Positions 1-8,917 of a DNA stretch of 31,319 bases are shown here, one piece after another. The notes below the pieces were generated by a model. That model was not told the origin of the DNA. It saw only the letters and a list, made by a program, of their open reading frames with translations, and did not search any database. The position numbers and the translations under genes were made by a program. Origin of the DNA: Flavobacteriales bacterium (lineage in GTDB: Bacteria > Bacteroidota > Bacteroidia > NS11-12g > UBA955); contig CANHXF010000001.1 in NCBI GenBank assembly GCA_947464515.1, positions 1 through 31,319 of the forward strand, given 5' to 3'. How positions within the stretch are numbered: the first letter of the stretch is position 1; the number at the start of each line of letters is the position of its first letter.

Positions 1-1038
1 AATCCCAATGAGGGAATTCAACTGTTTCAATCCATTCAATATGTATATCGCCCCAAATGGCGCTCAATATTGTCTTCCGCGATAGGCTTGTTCTCAAAGC
101 GACCCATACAAGTATCCTTTTTTCGATCTAAACCGTTTGCTCAAAAGCTAAAGCATCTGCTTGATAATCATCATTTTGATGCCATTCACGTGCAGCATCT
201 CAGAATGGCCCAATATTTTGAAGACGGTGCGCCCTCAAATGCCATTTTGGATTTACCCGATGCCTTTAGTTTGTATTGGAAAAGACGAGAATCGGCTGCA
301 AAAAACCCATTTGATAGAGCGTTTCGTGGTATAGAGTTTTCTCGCCTTGCCAATTACGAAAAGTTGATGTTGCCAAAATTTGCTCAGTCCTTGGTGTGTT
401 CCACCGAAGACCGAGATTATCTAATCAATGCAGGGATAAACAATGTAGATGTCCTCCCGAATGGGGTCAGCCTGAAATCGTTCTCACCCCAAGGCAGCGA
501 CGCAATCATAAAAAATAGAATTCTATTTACCGGGAATATGGATTATGCGCCCAATGTAGACGCCGTCCAGTATTTTGTGGATGAGATTTTTCCTTTGATC
601 CTTGAAAAACACCCCGAATCGCATTTTGTGATTGCTGGGCAGCGACCTGTAAAAGCCGTGCTCGATTTAGTATCAGACCGCATCGAAGTAACAGGGTTTA
701 TCGAAGATCTTTCTTTGGAATATGCCAAAGCGAATGTGGTGGTATCGCCGTTGAGGATAGGAGCGGGGACACAAAACAAAGTCCTTGAAGCCTTGGCGAT
801 GAATCAGGCCGTTGTGTGCTCAAAGGTCGGATTTTTGGGGTTGGGTCTCAAATCAGGCGAGGGGATTTTGATGGGAGAAACTGCCCTTGAATTCGCCAAC
901 CACGTCGTTTCTATATTAACTTCCGAAGAATTAAGAAAACGCTTGGGTGAAACAGGTGGACAGCATGTAAGATCAACCTTTGCATGGTCGGGAATATCTC
1001 AGCAATTATTATCGTATTTTGAAAAAATAAAATCATGA
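1..1038 (+). CDS. GT4-family glycosyltransferase, 5' end outside the window
   Basis: The reading frame is open from base 1 with no start codon that must be used, so the gene enters from the left; the TTG at 70 is an internal Leu codon rather than a convincing start. About 345 residues are visible. The C-terminal half is a GT-B glycosyltransferase (GT4/Glyco_trans_1 type). It has a beta-strand ILFTGNMDY opening the nucleotide-sugar domain, then VTGFIEDL, then the donor-binding segment RIGAGTQNKVLEALAMNQAV, which is the G-x(3)-K-x(2)-EA form of this family. The N-terminal acceptor domain (HFDAIHVQHLRM) is partly cut off. Expected role: transfer of an activated sugar in surface polysaccharide or glycolipid synthesis at the inner membrane; the substrate cannot be read. 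Its TGA overlaps the ATG of the next gene (ATGA), so the two are probably co-transcribed. Confidence 0.88.
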   Translation, partial: NPNEGIQLFQSIQYVYRPKWRSILSSAIGLFSKRPIQVSFFRSKPFAQKLKHLLDNHHFDAIHVQHLRMAQYFEDGAPSNAILDLPDAFSLYWKRRESAAKNPFDRAFRGIEFSRLANYEKLMLPKFAQSLVCSTEDRDYLINAGINNVDVLPNGVSLKSFSPQGSDAIIKNRILFTGNMDYAPNVDAVQYFVDEIFPLILEKHPESHFVIAGQRPVKAVLDLVSDRIEVTGFIEDLSLEYAKANVVVSPLRIGAGTQNKVLEALAMNQAVVCSKVGFLGLGLKSGEGILMGETALEFANHVVSILTSEELRKRLGETGGQHVRSTFAWSGISQQLLSYFEKIKS

Positions 1039-4000
1039 ATAAAATCAGTGTATCGATGTTCTTTGTCGCGTTCTCATTGGTGTGGGGCGTACAAGCACAA
1101 AAAACTGGGGGCAAAGCAAGTGCCTCAACCGAAACGGTTAAATCGTTAAAAGCCAATGGAGTTCCGGATTCATTAATCAAGCCGATTTTGGGTCAGGTGA
1201 ATTTCCGGATGATCGGTCCTTCTACCACCAGCGGTAGAATCGTTGACATCGCGGTGAACCCCCTCAACAAATCTGAATATTACCTGGCTGCGGCTTACGG
1301 TGGCGTCTGGAAAACCTCCAATGGAGGAACCACCTACCAGCCCATCTTTGATAGTTACGGCACGCAAAGCATCGGCTGCCTCGCCCTCGATCCAAAAAAC
1401 CCCAACATCCTTTGGGTGGGAACCGGCGAAAACAACAACCAACGCAGTGTGGGCTACGGAAATGGCATTTATCGAAGTCTCGATGGCGGAAAATCCTTCG
1501 AAAACATGGGCCTCAAACTCTCCGAGCACATCGGCATGATCAAAATCGATCCCACCAATTCCAACCGCGTTTGGGTGGCTGTCTATGGTCCCGTTTGGAA
1601 AGAAGGCGGCGAACGCGGCCTCTACCTCACCGAAGATGGCGGCAAAACATGGGCCCGCAATTTTCATGTATCCGATAACACAGGTTGCAACGAAGTATAC
1701 CTCGACCCCAATATGCCAGGTACTATGTATGCAGCGTTTCACCAGCGCAGACGTCACGAATGGACCTACCTCGGCGGTGGACCAGAATCGGCCCTATACA
1801 AGAGCACAGACAACGGCAAATCGTGGCGCAAATTGGCTGGCGGACTTCCCGGTGGCGAACTCGGCAGAATCACCATCGCCACAACCACCAAAGCCGGTCA
1901 AATGTATGCCATGGTAGAAGCGGAAGAAGGCAAGGGCGGCATTTTTATCAGCTACGATTACGGCGAAAGCTGGTCTAAGCAAAATCCGTTCTTCACCGCC
2001 GGCAACTACTACCAAGAGATTTTTGTGGATCCCACCAACCCCAATCGCCTGTTTTGCATGGATGCCTACATGAAAGTATCCGATGACGCGGGCAAAACCC
2101 TGAGAAACGCGGGTGAAGGCAACAAACACGTCGATAACCACGTCATTTGGATCGATCCAGCCCAGTCGTCGCATTGGTTGGTCGGTTGCGATGGTGGATT
2201 GTACGAAACGTTCGACAATGCGCAGCATTGGAACTACAAAGACAACATTTCCATTACCCAGTTTTATCGCGCTTCGGTTGATAACGCATCGCCATTCTAC
2301 AACATCTACGGCGGTACACAGGACAACAACACCCTGGGCGGTCCGGCCAAAAACAATTCAGCCAATGGCGTGAGCAACGACGATTGGTACGTAACCGTGG
2401 GCGGCGATGGTTTTAAGTCGCAGATCGATCCCACCAACCCCAACATCGTATACAGTCAGTGGCAATACGGCGGTTTGGTTCGATACGATAAAGTCACTGG
2501 GGAAGCGGTAGACATCAAACCCACAATTGGTTTAGACGAAGCCCCCCTCCGCTGGAATTGGGACGCGCCGTTGATTATTTCGCGCAGCAACCCCAAAGTG
2601 CTTTATTTTGCAGCCAATCGCGTGTTTAAAAGCGAAGACCGTGGCGATTCATGGACACCCATCAGCGGAGATTTGTCGCGCGGAATCGACCGAAATACCC
2701 TGCCCATCATGGGGAAAGTGTGGGGTGTGAATGCCGTAGTGAAAAACCAAAGTACCAGCATTTATGGCAATATTACCACGTTGAGCGAGGGCAAAAATGG
2801 CGAGTTGTATGCCGGTACCGACGATGGTTTGATATGGCGCAAAGAGGCCAGCAGCAGTGTTTGGGAAGTGCGGAGTAACCTCCAATGTTTTCCAGATGCG
2901 CCGAAAGGACAGGCCAACGGGGTAGGACATCCATTTATTTCAATGGTTTACGCATCGCCCAATTCAGGCAATGTGTATGCGGTTTTGGATCACCATCGAT
3001 TTGGGGATTTTAAGCCCTTTGTATACAAGAGCAGCAACGGTGGCGCTACGTGGACGAAAATCACGAAGGGATTGCCAGAAAATGGCCCCGTGAAAACCGT
3101 GATCGAAGATTTCAAGGATCAGGATATCGTGTTGGTGGGTACGGAATTTGGCTTGCACATCAGTTTTAATGGTGGTGGGGAGTTCCATTCTTGGCAGGGT
3201 GGCATGCCTCCAACGGCTGTGAAAGACATGGTGTTTCAAGAGCGCGACGATGACTTGGTGTTGGCGACGTTCGGTCGTGGATTTGCTGTGTGCGATGACT
3301 ACGAAAAGATTCGCGATTTCAAGTCGATGTTGACTGCGAATGCAGATCTCTCCAAACGCAGCTATATTTTGCCTGTGACCCCGGTGAAGTTGTTTATCCC
3401 TGCATCGCCTTTGGGTGGCGGCGGGAATGGTCACAAGGGCGCATCGCGATTCTCAGCACCGAATCCAGCCACCGGCGCAGTGATCGTTTATAACATCGAA
3501 AAGGAGTTTTCAACCATCGCCAGTCGGAGAAAGAAGAAAGAAACCGACGCGGTGAAGAACCCCAATGCATTGATTTATCCTGCCAAGGATTCCATTGTGT
3601 TGGAGAGTATGGAAGAGTCTGCCAAAGTATACATGGTGATTCGCAGTTCTCAGGAGGTTACCCCTTCCAATGTGGTGGCGAAATTTGCGGTGAATGCGGC
3701 GAAGGGATTGGCGAAAACCGAGTGGAATTTGCGCTATTCAGATCCATCGTTGCCGGTGCCAGCAGACAAAGGCTATCAAGCGGGGTGGGGACCTTATGTA
3801 ACGCCGGGGACGTATTACGCTAGTTTGGAATTGTTGGAAAAGGGCAACGTGTCCAATTTGACGGGTATTACTGATATCAAAGTTTCGTATTTGTATGAGC
3901 CGAGCATTCCGTTGGCGAGCATCGACGAGAAATCTGCCCAGGTGTCGAAGTTGTTCCAGGTGAAGCAGAACGTGGCGAATACTAATTTGCGCATCGAAGA

Positions 4001-4364
4001 GATTCAAAACGGTTTGAATGCGATGAAAAATGCGGCTGGGGTTCCCAATACCAATGCCCGTGACTTTGCGATGCTTTCCAGCCAGTTGCAAAAGGTGGTG
4101 AACGATGTAAATTTGATTCTCAATGGGAATGGGGCTTTGGCTGCTGAGGAGTTTGAAACCACGGAAGGATTGAACGAGCTGTTTGGTTCGGCGTATTACT
4201 CGTGCATGGATGCCTTAAACGCACCCACCAAAACACATTTGCAGAAATTGGATTTGGTCTCTACTCATTTGGTGAAGGTGGATGCGCAGCTCAACGATGT
4301 GATGAACCAATACAACGCGATGGCGTCGCAGTACCCAGCGCTGAGATTGCCGGTGTTACGGTAA
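1035..4364 (+). CDS. Secreted BNR/sortilin-like (VPS10-type) beta-propeller protein
   Basis: 1109 residues with an N-terminal signal peptide (hydrophobic MFFVAFSLVWG, cleavage after VQA-Q). At least nine Asp-box (BNR) turns of the form S-x-D-x-G-x-x-W/F are visible, for example KTSNGGTTY, YRSLDGGKSF, YLTEDGGKTW, YKSTDNGKSW, FKSEDRGDSW and YKSSNGGATW, which is typical of sialidase/sortilin-like propellers. Residues about 870-1000 look like the FlgD/Ig-like domain that follows such propellers (KTEWNLRY ... GPYVTPGTYYASL), followed by a helical tail. No T9SS sorting domain is seen at the C terminus, which ends RLPVLR. Proteins like this are often labelled glycosyl hydrolase, but Asp-boxes are structural and no catalytic residues can be assigned, so an enzymatic function is not supported. 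Codon choice changes along the gene (C-rich early, G/T-rich late; see findings). Start chosen at the ATGA overlap with the glycosyltransferase. Confidence 0.9.
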   Translation: MNKISVSMFFVAFSLVWGVQAQKTGGKASASTETVKSLKANGVPDSLIKPILGQVNFRMIGPSTTSGRIVDIAVNPLNKSEYYLAAAYGGVWKTSNGGTTYQPIFDSYGTQSIGCLALDPKNPNILWVGTGENNNQRSVGYGNGIYRSLDGGKSFENMGLKLSEHIGMIKIDPTNSNRVWVAVYGPVWKEGGERGLYLTEDGGKTWARNFHVSDNTGCNEVYLDPNMPGTMYAAFHQRRRHEWTYLGGGPESALYKSTDNGKSWRKLAGGLPGGELGRITIATTTKAGQMYAMVEAEEGKGGIFISYDYGESWSKQNPFFTAGNYYQEIFVDPTNPNRLFCMDAYMKVSDDAGKTLRNAGEGNKHVDNHVIWIDPAQSSHWLVGCDGGLYETFDNAQHWNYKDNISITQFYRASVDNASPFYNIYGGTQDNNTLGGPAKNNSANGVSNDDWYVTVGGDGFKSQIDPTNPNIVYSQWQYGGLVRYDKVTGEAVDIKPTIGLDEAPLRWNWDAPLIISRSNPKVLYFAANRVFKSEDRGDSWTPISGDLSRGIDRNTLPIMGKVWGVNAVVKNQSTSIYGNITTLSEGKNGELYAGTDDGLIWRKEASSSVWEVRSNLQCFPDAPKGQANGVGHPFISMVYASPNSGNVYAVLDHHRFGDFKPFVYKSSNGGATWTKITKGLPENGPVKTVIEDFKDQDIVLVGTEFGLHISFNGGGEFHSWQGGMPPTAVKDMVFQERDDDLVLATFGRGFAVCDDYEKIRDFKSMLTANADLSKRSYILPVTPVKLFIPASPLGGGGNGHKGASRFSAPNPATGAVIVYNIEKEFSTIASRRKKKETDAVKNPNALIYPAKDSIVLESMEESAKVYMVIRSSQEVTPSNVVAKFAVNAAKGLAKTEWNLRYSDPSLPVPADKGYQAGWGPYVTPGTYYASLELLEKGNVSNLTGITDIKVSYLYEPSIPLASIDEKSAQVSKLFQVKQNVANTNLRIEEIQNGLNAMKNAAGVPNTNARDFAMLSSQLQKVVNDVNLILNGNGALAAEEFETTEGLNELFGSAYYSCMDALNAPTKTHLQKLDLVSTHLVKVDAQLNDVMNQYNAMASQYPALRLPVLR

Positions 4365-4387
4365 AAAATAACGGATAAAATAAAAAG

Positions 4388-4411
4388 AGGGCCAGCAATT
4401 TTGCTGGCCTT
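4388..4411 (+). terminator. Intrinsic terminator after the BNR gene
   Basis: Nine base pairs GGCCAGCAA/TTGCTGGCC around a 2-nt loop (or 8 bp with a 4-nt loop), extendable by G-T and A-T pairs. It is preceded by AAAAAG and followed by a T-rich stretch (to about 4425), starting 24 nt after the stop codon of the BNR gene. It closes the glycosyltransferase-BNR unit. Confidence 0.8.
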
Positions 4412-4585
4412 AAGATATTATTTTTCAATTAATTAGGTCATTTATTTTGATTCTTGAGACCAACGCAACAATTCAATTGAATTTTGTGTCTATTGATTTG
4501 TTCCATAAGGTTTGAATACCCAGTTGGAGCACAATTTCTTTTTTAACAAAAAAATCAAGATAGCACACCTAATGTGAAAGACGGC

Positions 4586-6340
4586 ATGAAAAAAATGAAA
4601 AATACACTGTTAGTATTAGTGTTACTATTTACTGTGATTGGGAAGACTTATGCTCAGCCTGATATACGTGTATACTACGGGCCCAATTATTGTATTGGTT
4701 CCCAAGTGGAGTTTGGCGCGTTTAATTACGGTAAAGAAAACCTATGGGATTTCAATGGAGAGGGGCAGTCAAAACAGATTTATCCAATATTTACTTTCAA
4801 AAAATCGGGGCATAAAATAATTACATTCAGTACCATTATCGACGGAACCAGATGGGTAACTAAATTGAGTTTGGAGGTAATCGGATTACCAACAATTAGA
4901 GTGAAATTGCAAAGTCCACAAGAACAGTGTTTCGAAAACAACTTATTCTGTTTTACCGATAGTTCATTCAATGAGAATGGGTCAAAAATCTCAAAAATTC
5001 GTTATTCTCTGGGTGATGGCCAACACCTTGAATTTACCCAACCAACCATGCCACAGACTTTTTGTTTTTCGTTAAAAGAAGTAAAGGGTGGAGCCGTTCC
5101 TTTGTTTATAGAGGTTGAAGACGAAAAAGGATGCGTCAACAATGATGTCATTGACGGTGCTATGAAAATTCGAGAGAAAATTGGTGCTCGTTTTACCATT
5201 GACAAACCCATGGGATGTGATAGTGTAATTGCGAAGATTAATAATATATCGCGAATAGATAAAAGTAAGGTCAAGAAAATTACTTGGTATTGGGGCGATG
5301 GGTCAACTAGTTCTGATTGGGGGCCAGCCTTGAAAAAGACATTTTATGGAAAAGGTATTTATAATCCCGCAGTTGCCATTGAGACCCTAGACGGTTGCAA
5401 AGATTCATTTACAGTAATGGCCACTCGTTTGGATATTGATTTTGACTTTGACATTTTTATCCCATCTTGCTCTTCCGTTATTTATTTCTATGATAGTTCT
5501 ACAATGCTTGACCCTTGTAGTTGGGTAATGAATAACTGCAGCAGTACATCACCAATGCAATGCGACTTCATTAAGGAATGGAAAATTGATTGGGGTGACT
5601 CTAAGAACAATGTTTACAAGAGGGCCACATGGAACCAACCTGGGATACCAAATATAGTTGGACATATATACACCCACAACGGATGGTTTAAAATTCAATA
5701 TCATTTGAAGACAGACAAAGGTTCAGAAGATAGTATTAGTCGTTGGATAAAAACACCTGGACCACGTCCAAAATTCAATTTCACAGATTTTGAGGGTAAT
5801 GAAGCAATCATTTATGCGGGTGATAGTATTCAGGTTGGCAATTTGTCAGATACGGCATCGAGGAAATCTGATTGGACATGGTTTTGGGGTGATGGGAAAA
5901 TTGACAACAAGCGTGATCAATTTCTGTGGCATACATACAAGAAGCCTGGCAAGTATTTGGTATTTGTAGAGCATTACGATTCATTGATTTATCCTCCGAA
6001 TATTAATAAATTCTGTCCTGCTACCTTCCCGGATACCCCATCACAAAAGGCTTTCATTGTAACTGTTCTGCAAAGGGATACTCAAACCGGCTTTGTGCCA
6101 CAACCCGTCAATCCAACCATTGGTGTATTCCCAAATCCGAGTCGTGGTGAGTTTGAGTTAGAAATGCCGTCGCAAAAAATACAGCAAGTAGAGATTTTCT
6201 CATCAGATGGTAGATTGGTTTGGTCTGAAAAGTTCAAAACCAAACAGAATTCCCAAACGATCAAATTCAATGCAAAATCCGGTATTTACTTCATGAGAAT
6301 CAATGAGACGGTTTGGCGAAAAATTGAAATTGTGGACTGA
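4586..6340 (+). CDS. PKD-domain protein with T9SS type A sorting domain
   Basis: 584 residues from ATG 4586. A GTG at 4574 and an ATG at 4595 are in frame; 4586 gives a compact Met-Lys-Lys signal peptide (hydrophobic TLLVLVLLFTVIG, cleavage near YAQ-P). PKD-like beta-sandwich repeats are marked by the W/Y-x-x-GDG turn: SLGDG near residue 143, WYWGDGS near 237, WKIDWGDS near 337 and WTWFWGDGK near 435. The last 75 or so residues are a T9SS type A domain (VFPNPSRGEFELEM, then VEIFSSDGRLVW, then SGIYFMRI and a closing beta strand). This domain is recognised by the type IX system and removed on anchoring at, or release from, the cell surface. An adhesive or scaffold role is usual for PKD proteins; no catalytic domain is visible. 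Cysteines are frequent (about 15), unusual enough to suggest disulfides. The DNA is AT-richer than the BNR gene before it. Confidence 0.88.
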   Translation: MKKMKNTLLVLVLLFTVIGKTYAQPDIRVYYGPNYCIGSQVEFGAFNYGKENLWDFNGEGQSKQIYPIFTFKKSGHKIITFSTIIDGTRWVTKLSLEVIGLPTIRVKLQSPQEQCFENNLFCFTDSSFNENGSKISKIRYSLGDGQHLEFTQPTMPQTFCFSLKEVKGGAVPLFIEVEDEKGCVNNDVIDGAMKIREKIGARFTIDKPMGCDSVIAKINNISRIDKSKVKKITWYWGDGSTSSDWGPALKKTFYGKGIYNPAVAIETLDGCKDSFTVMATRLDIDFDFDIFIPSCSSVIYFYDSSTMLDPCSWVMNNCSSTSPMQCDFIKEWKIDWGDSKNNVYKRATWNQPGIPNIVGHIYTHNGWFKIQYHLKTDKGSEDSISRWIKTPGPRPKFNFTDFEGNEAIIYAGDSIQVGNLSDTASRKSDWTWFWGDGKIDNKRDQFLWHTYKKPGKYLVFVEHYDSLIYPPNINKFCPATFPDTPSQKAFIVTVLQRDTQTGFVPQPVNPTIGVFPNPSRGEFELEMPSQKIQQVEIFSSDGRLVWSEKFKTKQNSQTIKFNAKSGIYFMRINETVWRKIEIVD

Positions 6341-6472
6341 AAAGTGTACTAATTATCTGGGCTGTAAGATTTGAATTCATTGGGTTATTCGGCCACCTTG
6401 TTTGCTCCAAATGCCAATATGCTCAACGTCGTGGTGGTAGATTTTTTACATGATTATTAACACCTAGAACAA

Positions 6473-7177
6473 TTAATGTTGTTTACCCCAAACGATACTC
6501 AAGGTAATTCGTTGCCGTAAATAATTAAAATCATTGCCTTCCTTCAATTCATCACGCAGGGTTACATTCATATCGTATCGGCATCTCAGCTTGAACTTGC
6601 CAACATCAAACGGAGGTAAAGCAATCCCTAAAGTAGGGCCCAGGTTAAATCGCTCAATTAATTGATTGTTTCTTCCATTAAGAGAATTTTTAGTGAACCA
6701 AACTCTATATCCAGAGAAATTGGTGTCCCCCTCGTAATGTAATACCTCGGTAAAACCTTCGGAAAGGGTAGTTATTTTATAATTACAATGTATACCCAAG
6801 GCTACCTGAAACTCCTTGTTTAATGTGCCAAAGTTGATAAAATAATTATTCAAGCTAAGGGAGCTGGTTGAATAATTAATGGATGTTGTAATACCTGTTC
6901 GAGCACCGGCATGTTGTCCCCGAGCTTGTACTTCTATTTGTCCTCGACTCAATTCCAATCCCACTTCATTGTTTTTCAGGACCAAATAAGTTGCTTTGGG
7001 GTTCTGATACCTTGCCATGAGAGACAGTCCAAGCCCATCTGACCGATTCTTTAAATAAGCATATTCAGGGGATTGCCACAAATGGTTGGCATTGATAGCC
7101 ACGCCTGTTTCCAAAGTTTGGGCCTGGGCGGTTTTTCCTAAAGCCATTAATAATAAACCAATGAGAAGTCGTTTCAT
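6473..7177 (-). CDS. Outer-membrane beta-barrel-like protein, paralogue A
   Basis: 234 residues from ATG 7177 (MKRLLIGLLLMALG, signal cleavage AQA-Q). A longer ATG start at 7219 exists, but 7177 aligns exactly with the start of its paralogue at 7992-8666. The two proteins share long stretches: TWETG/TLETG after the signal, LxMARYQNPxAT, LLLKNNEIGFE/VLKNNEVGLE, LNNYFxNFGTL, GRNNxxIxRFNxGPTxGIA, and an ending LRQRxTLSIVWxKQ. Alternating polar/hydrophobic strands and a final strand ending near the C terminus fit a small outer-membrane barrel. I do not recognise a named family. It is the last of three minus-strand genes with gaps of 80 and 59 nt, possibly one transcript. No function can be assigned. 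Confidence 0.75.
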   Translation of the reverse strand: MKRLLIGLLLMALGKTAQAQTLETGVAINANHLWQSPEYAYLKNRSDGLGLSLMARYQNPKATYLVLKNNEVGLELSRGQIEVQARGQHAGARTGITTSINYSTSSLSLNNYFINFGTLNKEFQVALGIHCNYKITTLSEGFTEVLHYEGDTNFSGYRVWFTKNSLNGRNNQLIERFNLGPTLGIALPPFDVGKFKLRCRYDMNVTLRDELKEGNDFNYLRQRITLSIVWGKQH

Positions 7178-7236
7178 GTGGTTGTGAAATATCATGATCA
7201 AGTATTCTACCAGTCGCATATTGAGGGGTAAACTTA

Positions 7237-7911
7237 TTAAAGTTGTTTTGGCCAGATGTTATATTTGACACCCAGACTCAGCATGTAAATTGGTGCATCT
7301 AGATATTGTCCATAATCATACTTGCTTGGTAGTAGTCCCCTTATCGGCTCATCGTTTAACTTCTCATAATAAATACCGGCATAGAAGCTAGATCGTCTTT
7401 TTGGCAATTGGTAGGTGTAATTTACAGTATAACAAATGCCCTTACCTAGGTAAAGATAATAACTTTGTTTAGGGTCACTCTTATCATAGGCCCTTGACGG
7501 ATAAGCCAGAGTATAACCACAGCCGATATTTAACGATGAAATCTCTGAATGGATTAATCTAAATTGCGGAAGAACCCTAAACTGTTTTAGTATAAAGGGT
7601 ATATCCCCAATCTCAAGTAATGAATCGTTGAATTTATAATGGGCAATCCTTCTAAAACTAGAGTAGTCATAGGAAACTTCAAGTGAAAAATTCCTTCTTG
7701 AAGCATCCAAACCTAGTGTTAAACCAGCATTAAGCGGCCATGAATAAGTTACGTTACGTTTTGTTGCTATTTCGAAAGATTTCGTATACTTAAAACAATA
7801 TGGTGAAATCACACCCGCTTTAAAACTATAGATAATCGAATCCTTAGGAATTGCCTTAATTCCTGAAACTGAAAAAGCAGTCAAAAGTAAAGCGATTATT
7901 TTTTCTTTCAT
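7237..7911 (-). CDS. Outer-membrane beta-barrel-like hypothetical protein
   Basis: 224 residues from ATG 7911 (MKEKIIALLLTAFSVSG, signal cleavage probably IKA-I). An ORF extending to 7944 is possible, but it would place charged residues before the signal peptide. The body is a series of short amphipathic strands (LEVSYDYSSF, LNIGCGYTLAY, GICYTVNYTYQL, SSFYAGIYYEKL) and it ends MLSLGVKYNIW plus four residues, the aromatic-rich last strand expected of an outer-membrane barrel. It lies between two paralogous barrel genes, but I see no clear residue-level similarity to them beyond architecture. Function unknown. Confidence 0.72.
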   Translation of the reverse strand: MKEKIIALLLTAFSVSGIKAIPKDSIIYSFKAGVISPYCFKYTKSFEIATKRNVTYSWPLNAGLTLGLDASRRNFSLEVSYDYSSFRRIAHYKFNDSLLEIGDIPFILKQFRVLPQFRLIHSEISSLNIGCGYTLAYPSRAYDKSDPKQSYYLYLGKGICYTVNYTYQLPKRRSSFYAGIYYEKLNDEPIRGLLPSKYDYGQYLDAPIYMLSLGVKYNIWPKQL

Positions 7912-7991
7912 TTCCAAAATTGGTTCTTTGTACAATTTTAACACCCGCTATCGTTGTGAATTTCCCGCATGACCAATTTGCTTGCTGCGAA

Positions 7992-8666
7992 TCACTTTTG
8001 TTTATCCCAAACGATACTCAAGGTAAAACGTTGCCGTAAATTATTGAAATTCATTTCCCCATCCTTTTCGCCAAGCATGGTAGCACTAATATCGTATCTG
8101 CTTCGCAGAACTAGTTTGCCTAACTGAAAGGGACGGAATGCAATTCCTATTGTCGGACCCATATTAAAACGTCGAATAAACGGATTGTTTCTTCCATCAA
8201 GAGAATAATAATCACTTTTCGTCCAAGGGTTCCCTAGAGAGTCCCGTTTATAGGTACAATTCGTGAAACCCCCATCAGAAAGGGTATGTATCTTATAGTT
8301 GTAGTGTAACCCCATAGACACTTGAAAACCCTTTTTTAAGGTCCCGAAATTGGCAAAATAATTATTTAATGTGAATGAAGTACTGCTGTATTTGAGATTT
8401 GTTCTTTCACCCCTATGATATCCGATTCTTAATTCTCCGCGACTGTGTTCGAATCCTATCTCATTGTTTTTAAGCAGCAAATGTGTTGCGTTGGGATTCT
8501 GATACCTTGCCATAGCAGAGATTCCCAATCTCTGTGTTCTGTATGCATAGTCACTTTCATATTGCCACAAATGGGTTTTGTTGATGGCGAGACCTGTTTC
8601 CCAAGTTTGGGCCTGGGCGGTACATCCCCACGTTAATAAAATCAATCCCGTTAATAAATGTTTCAT
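7992..8666 (-). CDS. Outer-membrane beta-barrel-like protein, paralogue B
   Basis: 224 residues from ATG 8666 (MKHLLTGLILLTWG, cleavage AQA-Q). The longer frame to 8684 begins with TTG and is rejected as start. Clear paralogue of the protein at 6473-7177, with an identical order of blocks and near-identical nucleotides across the signal peptide cleavage region (7101-7130 versus 8581-8610 on the plus strand). The C terminus ends in a beta strand RFTLSIVWDKQK. No named domain recognised; a small outer-membrane barrel is the best structural guess. It is first of the three minus-strand genes, so any shared promoter would lie in 8667-8917, where I see no convincing TAnnTTTG box. Confidence 0.75.
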   Translation of the reverse strand: MKHLLTGLILLTWGCTAQAQTWETGLAINKTHLWQYESDYAYRTQRLGISAMARYQNPNATHLLLKNNEIGFEHSRGELRIGYHRGERTNLKYSSTSFTLNNYFANFGTLKKGFQVSMGLHYNYKIHTLSDGGFTNCTYKRDSLGNPWTKSDYYSLDGRNNPFIRRFNMGPTIGIAFRPFQLGKLVLRSRYDISATMLGEKDGEMNFNNLRQRFTLSIVWDKQK

Positions 8667-8713
8667 AGGGTGAAGTATTTTCAAGGTTCAATATAGAACT
8701 AAATTGTGTAAAT

Positions 8714-8743
8714 GCGTCGCACTTGCTACAAGTTTTGTCTTTG
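8714..8743. repeat. 30-nt intergenic copy resembling the hppA Cys-tail coding sequence
   Basis: Bases 8714-8743 match 10165-10194 in the same orientation at 27 of 30 positions. The second copy lies in the hppA region coding for DKTCSKGDACC. Read on the minus strand, 8714-8743 can encode DKTCSKCDA in one frame but is not in a recognisable gene. It could be a remnant of a duplicated Cys-rich tail or a coincidence. Confidence 0.4.
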
Positions 8744-8917
8744 AGATTGCTGGCCCGATCTTTTTAAAGATTCAGTGAAATGCTGCTGAATACAAAACAA
8801 AATATTAACTTGGCATCACGAAGATTTTGGTATAACGGTTGGGGAGTGGTCAATACCCCTGAAACTCTAACTTAGGTTCTCTGAAATACGGGGAGGGTTC
8901 ACACTATATAAATAAAA

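Noticed and set aside
1173..1757. A 194-codon minus-strand frame inside the BNR gene
   Set aside because: It is antisense to clear Asp-box repeats and owes its openness to the C-rich codon use of the BNR gene.
8743..8765. Short hairpin followed by TTTTT near 8760 as a terminator
   Set aside because: The stem is about 6 bp with a G-T pair, and there is no plus-strand gene upstream for it to terminate.
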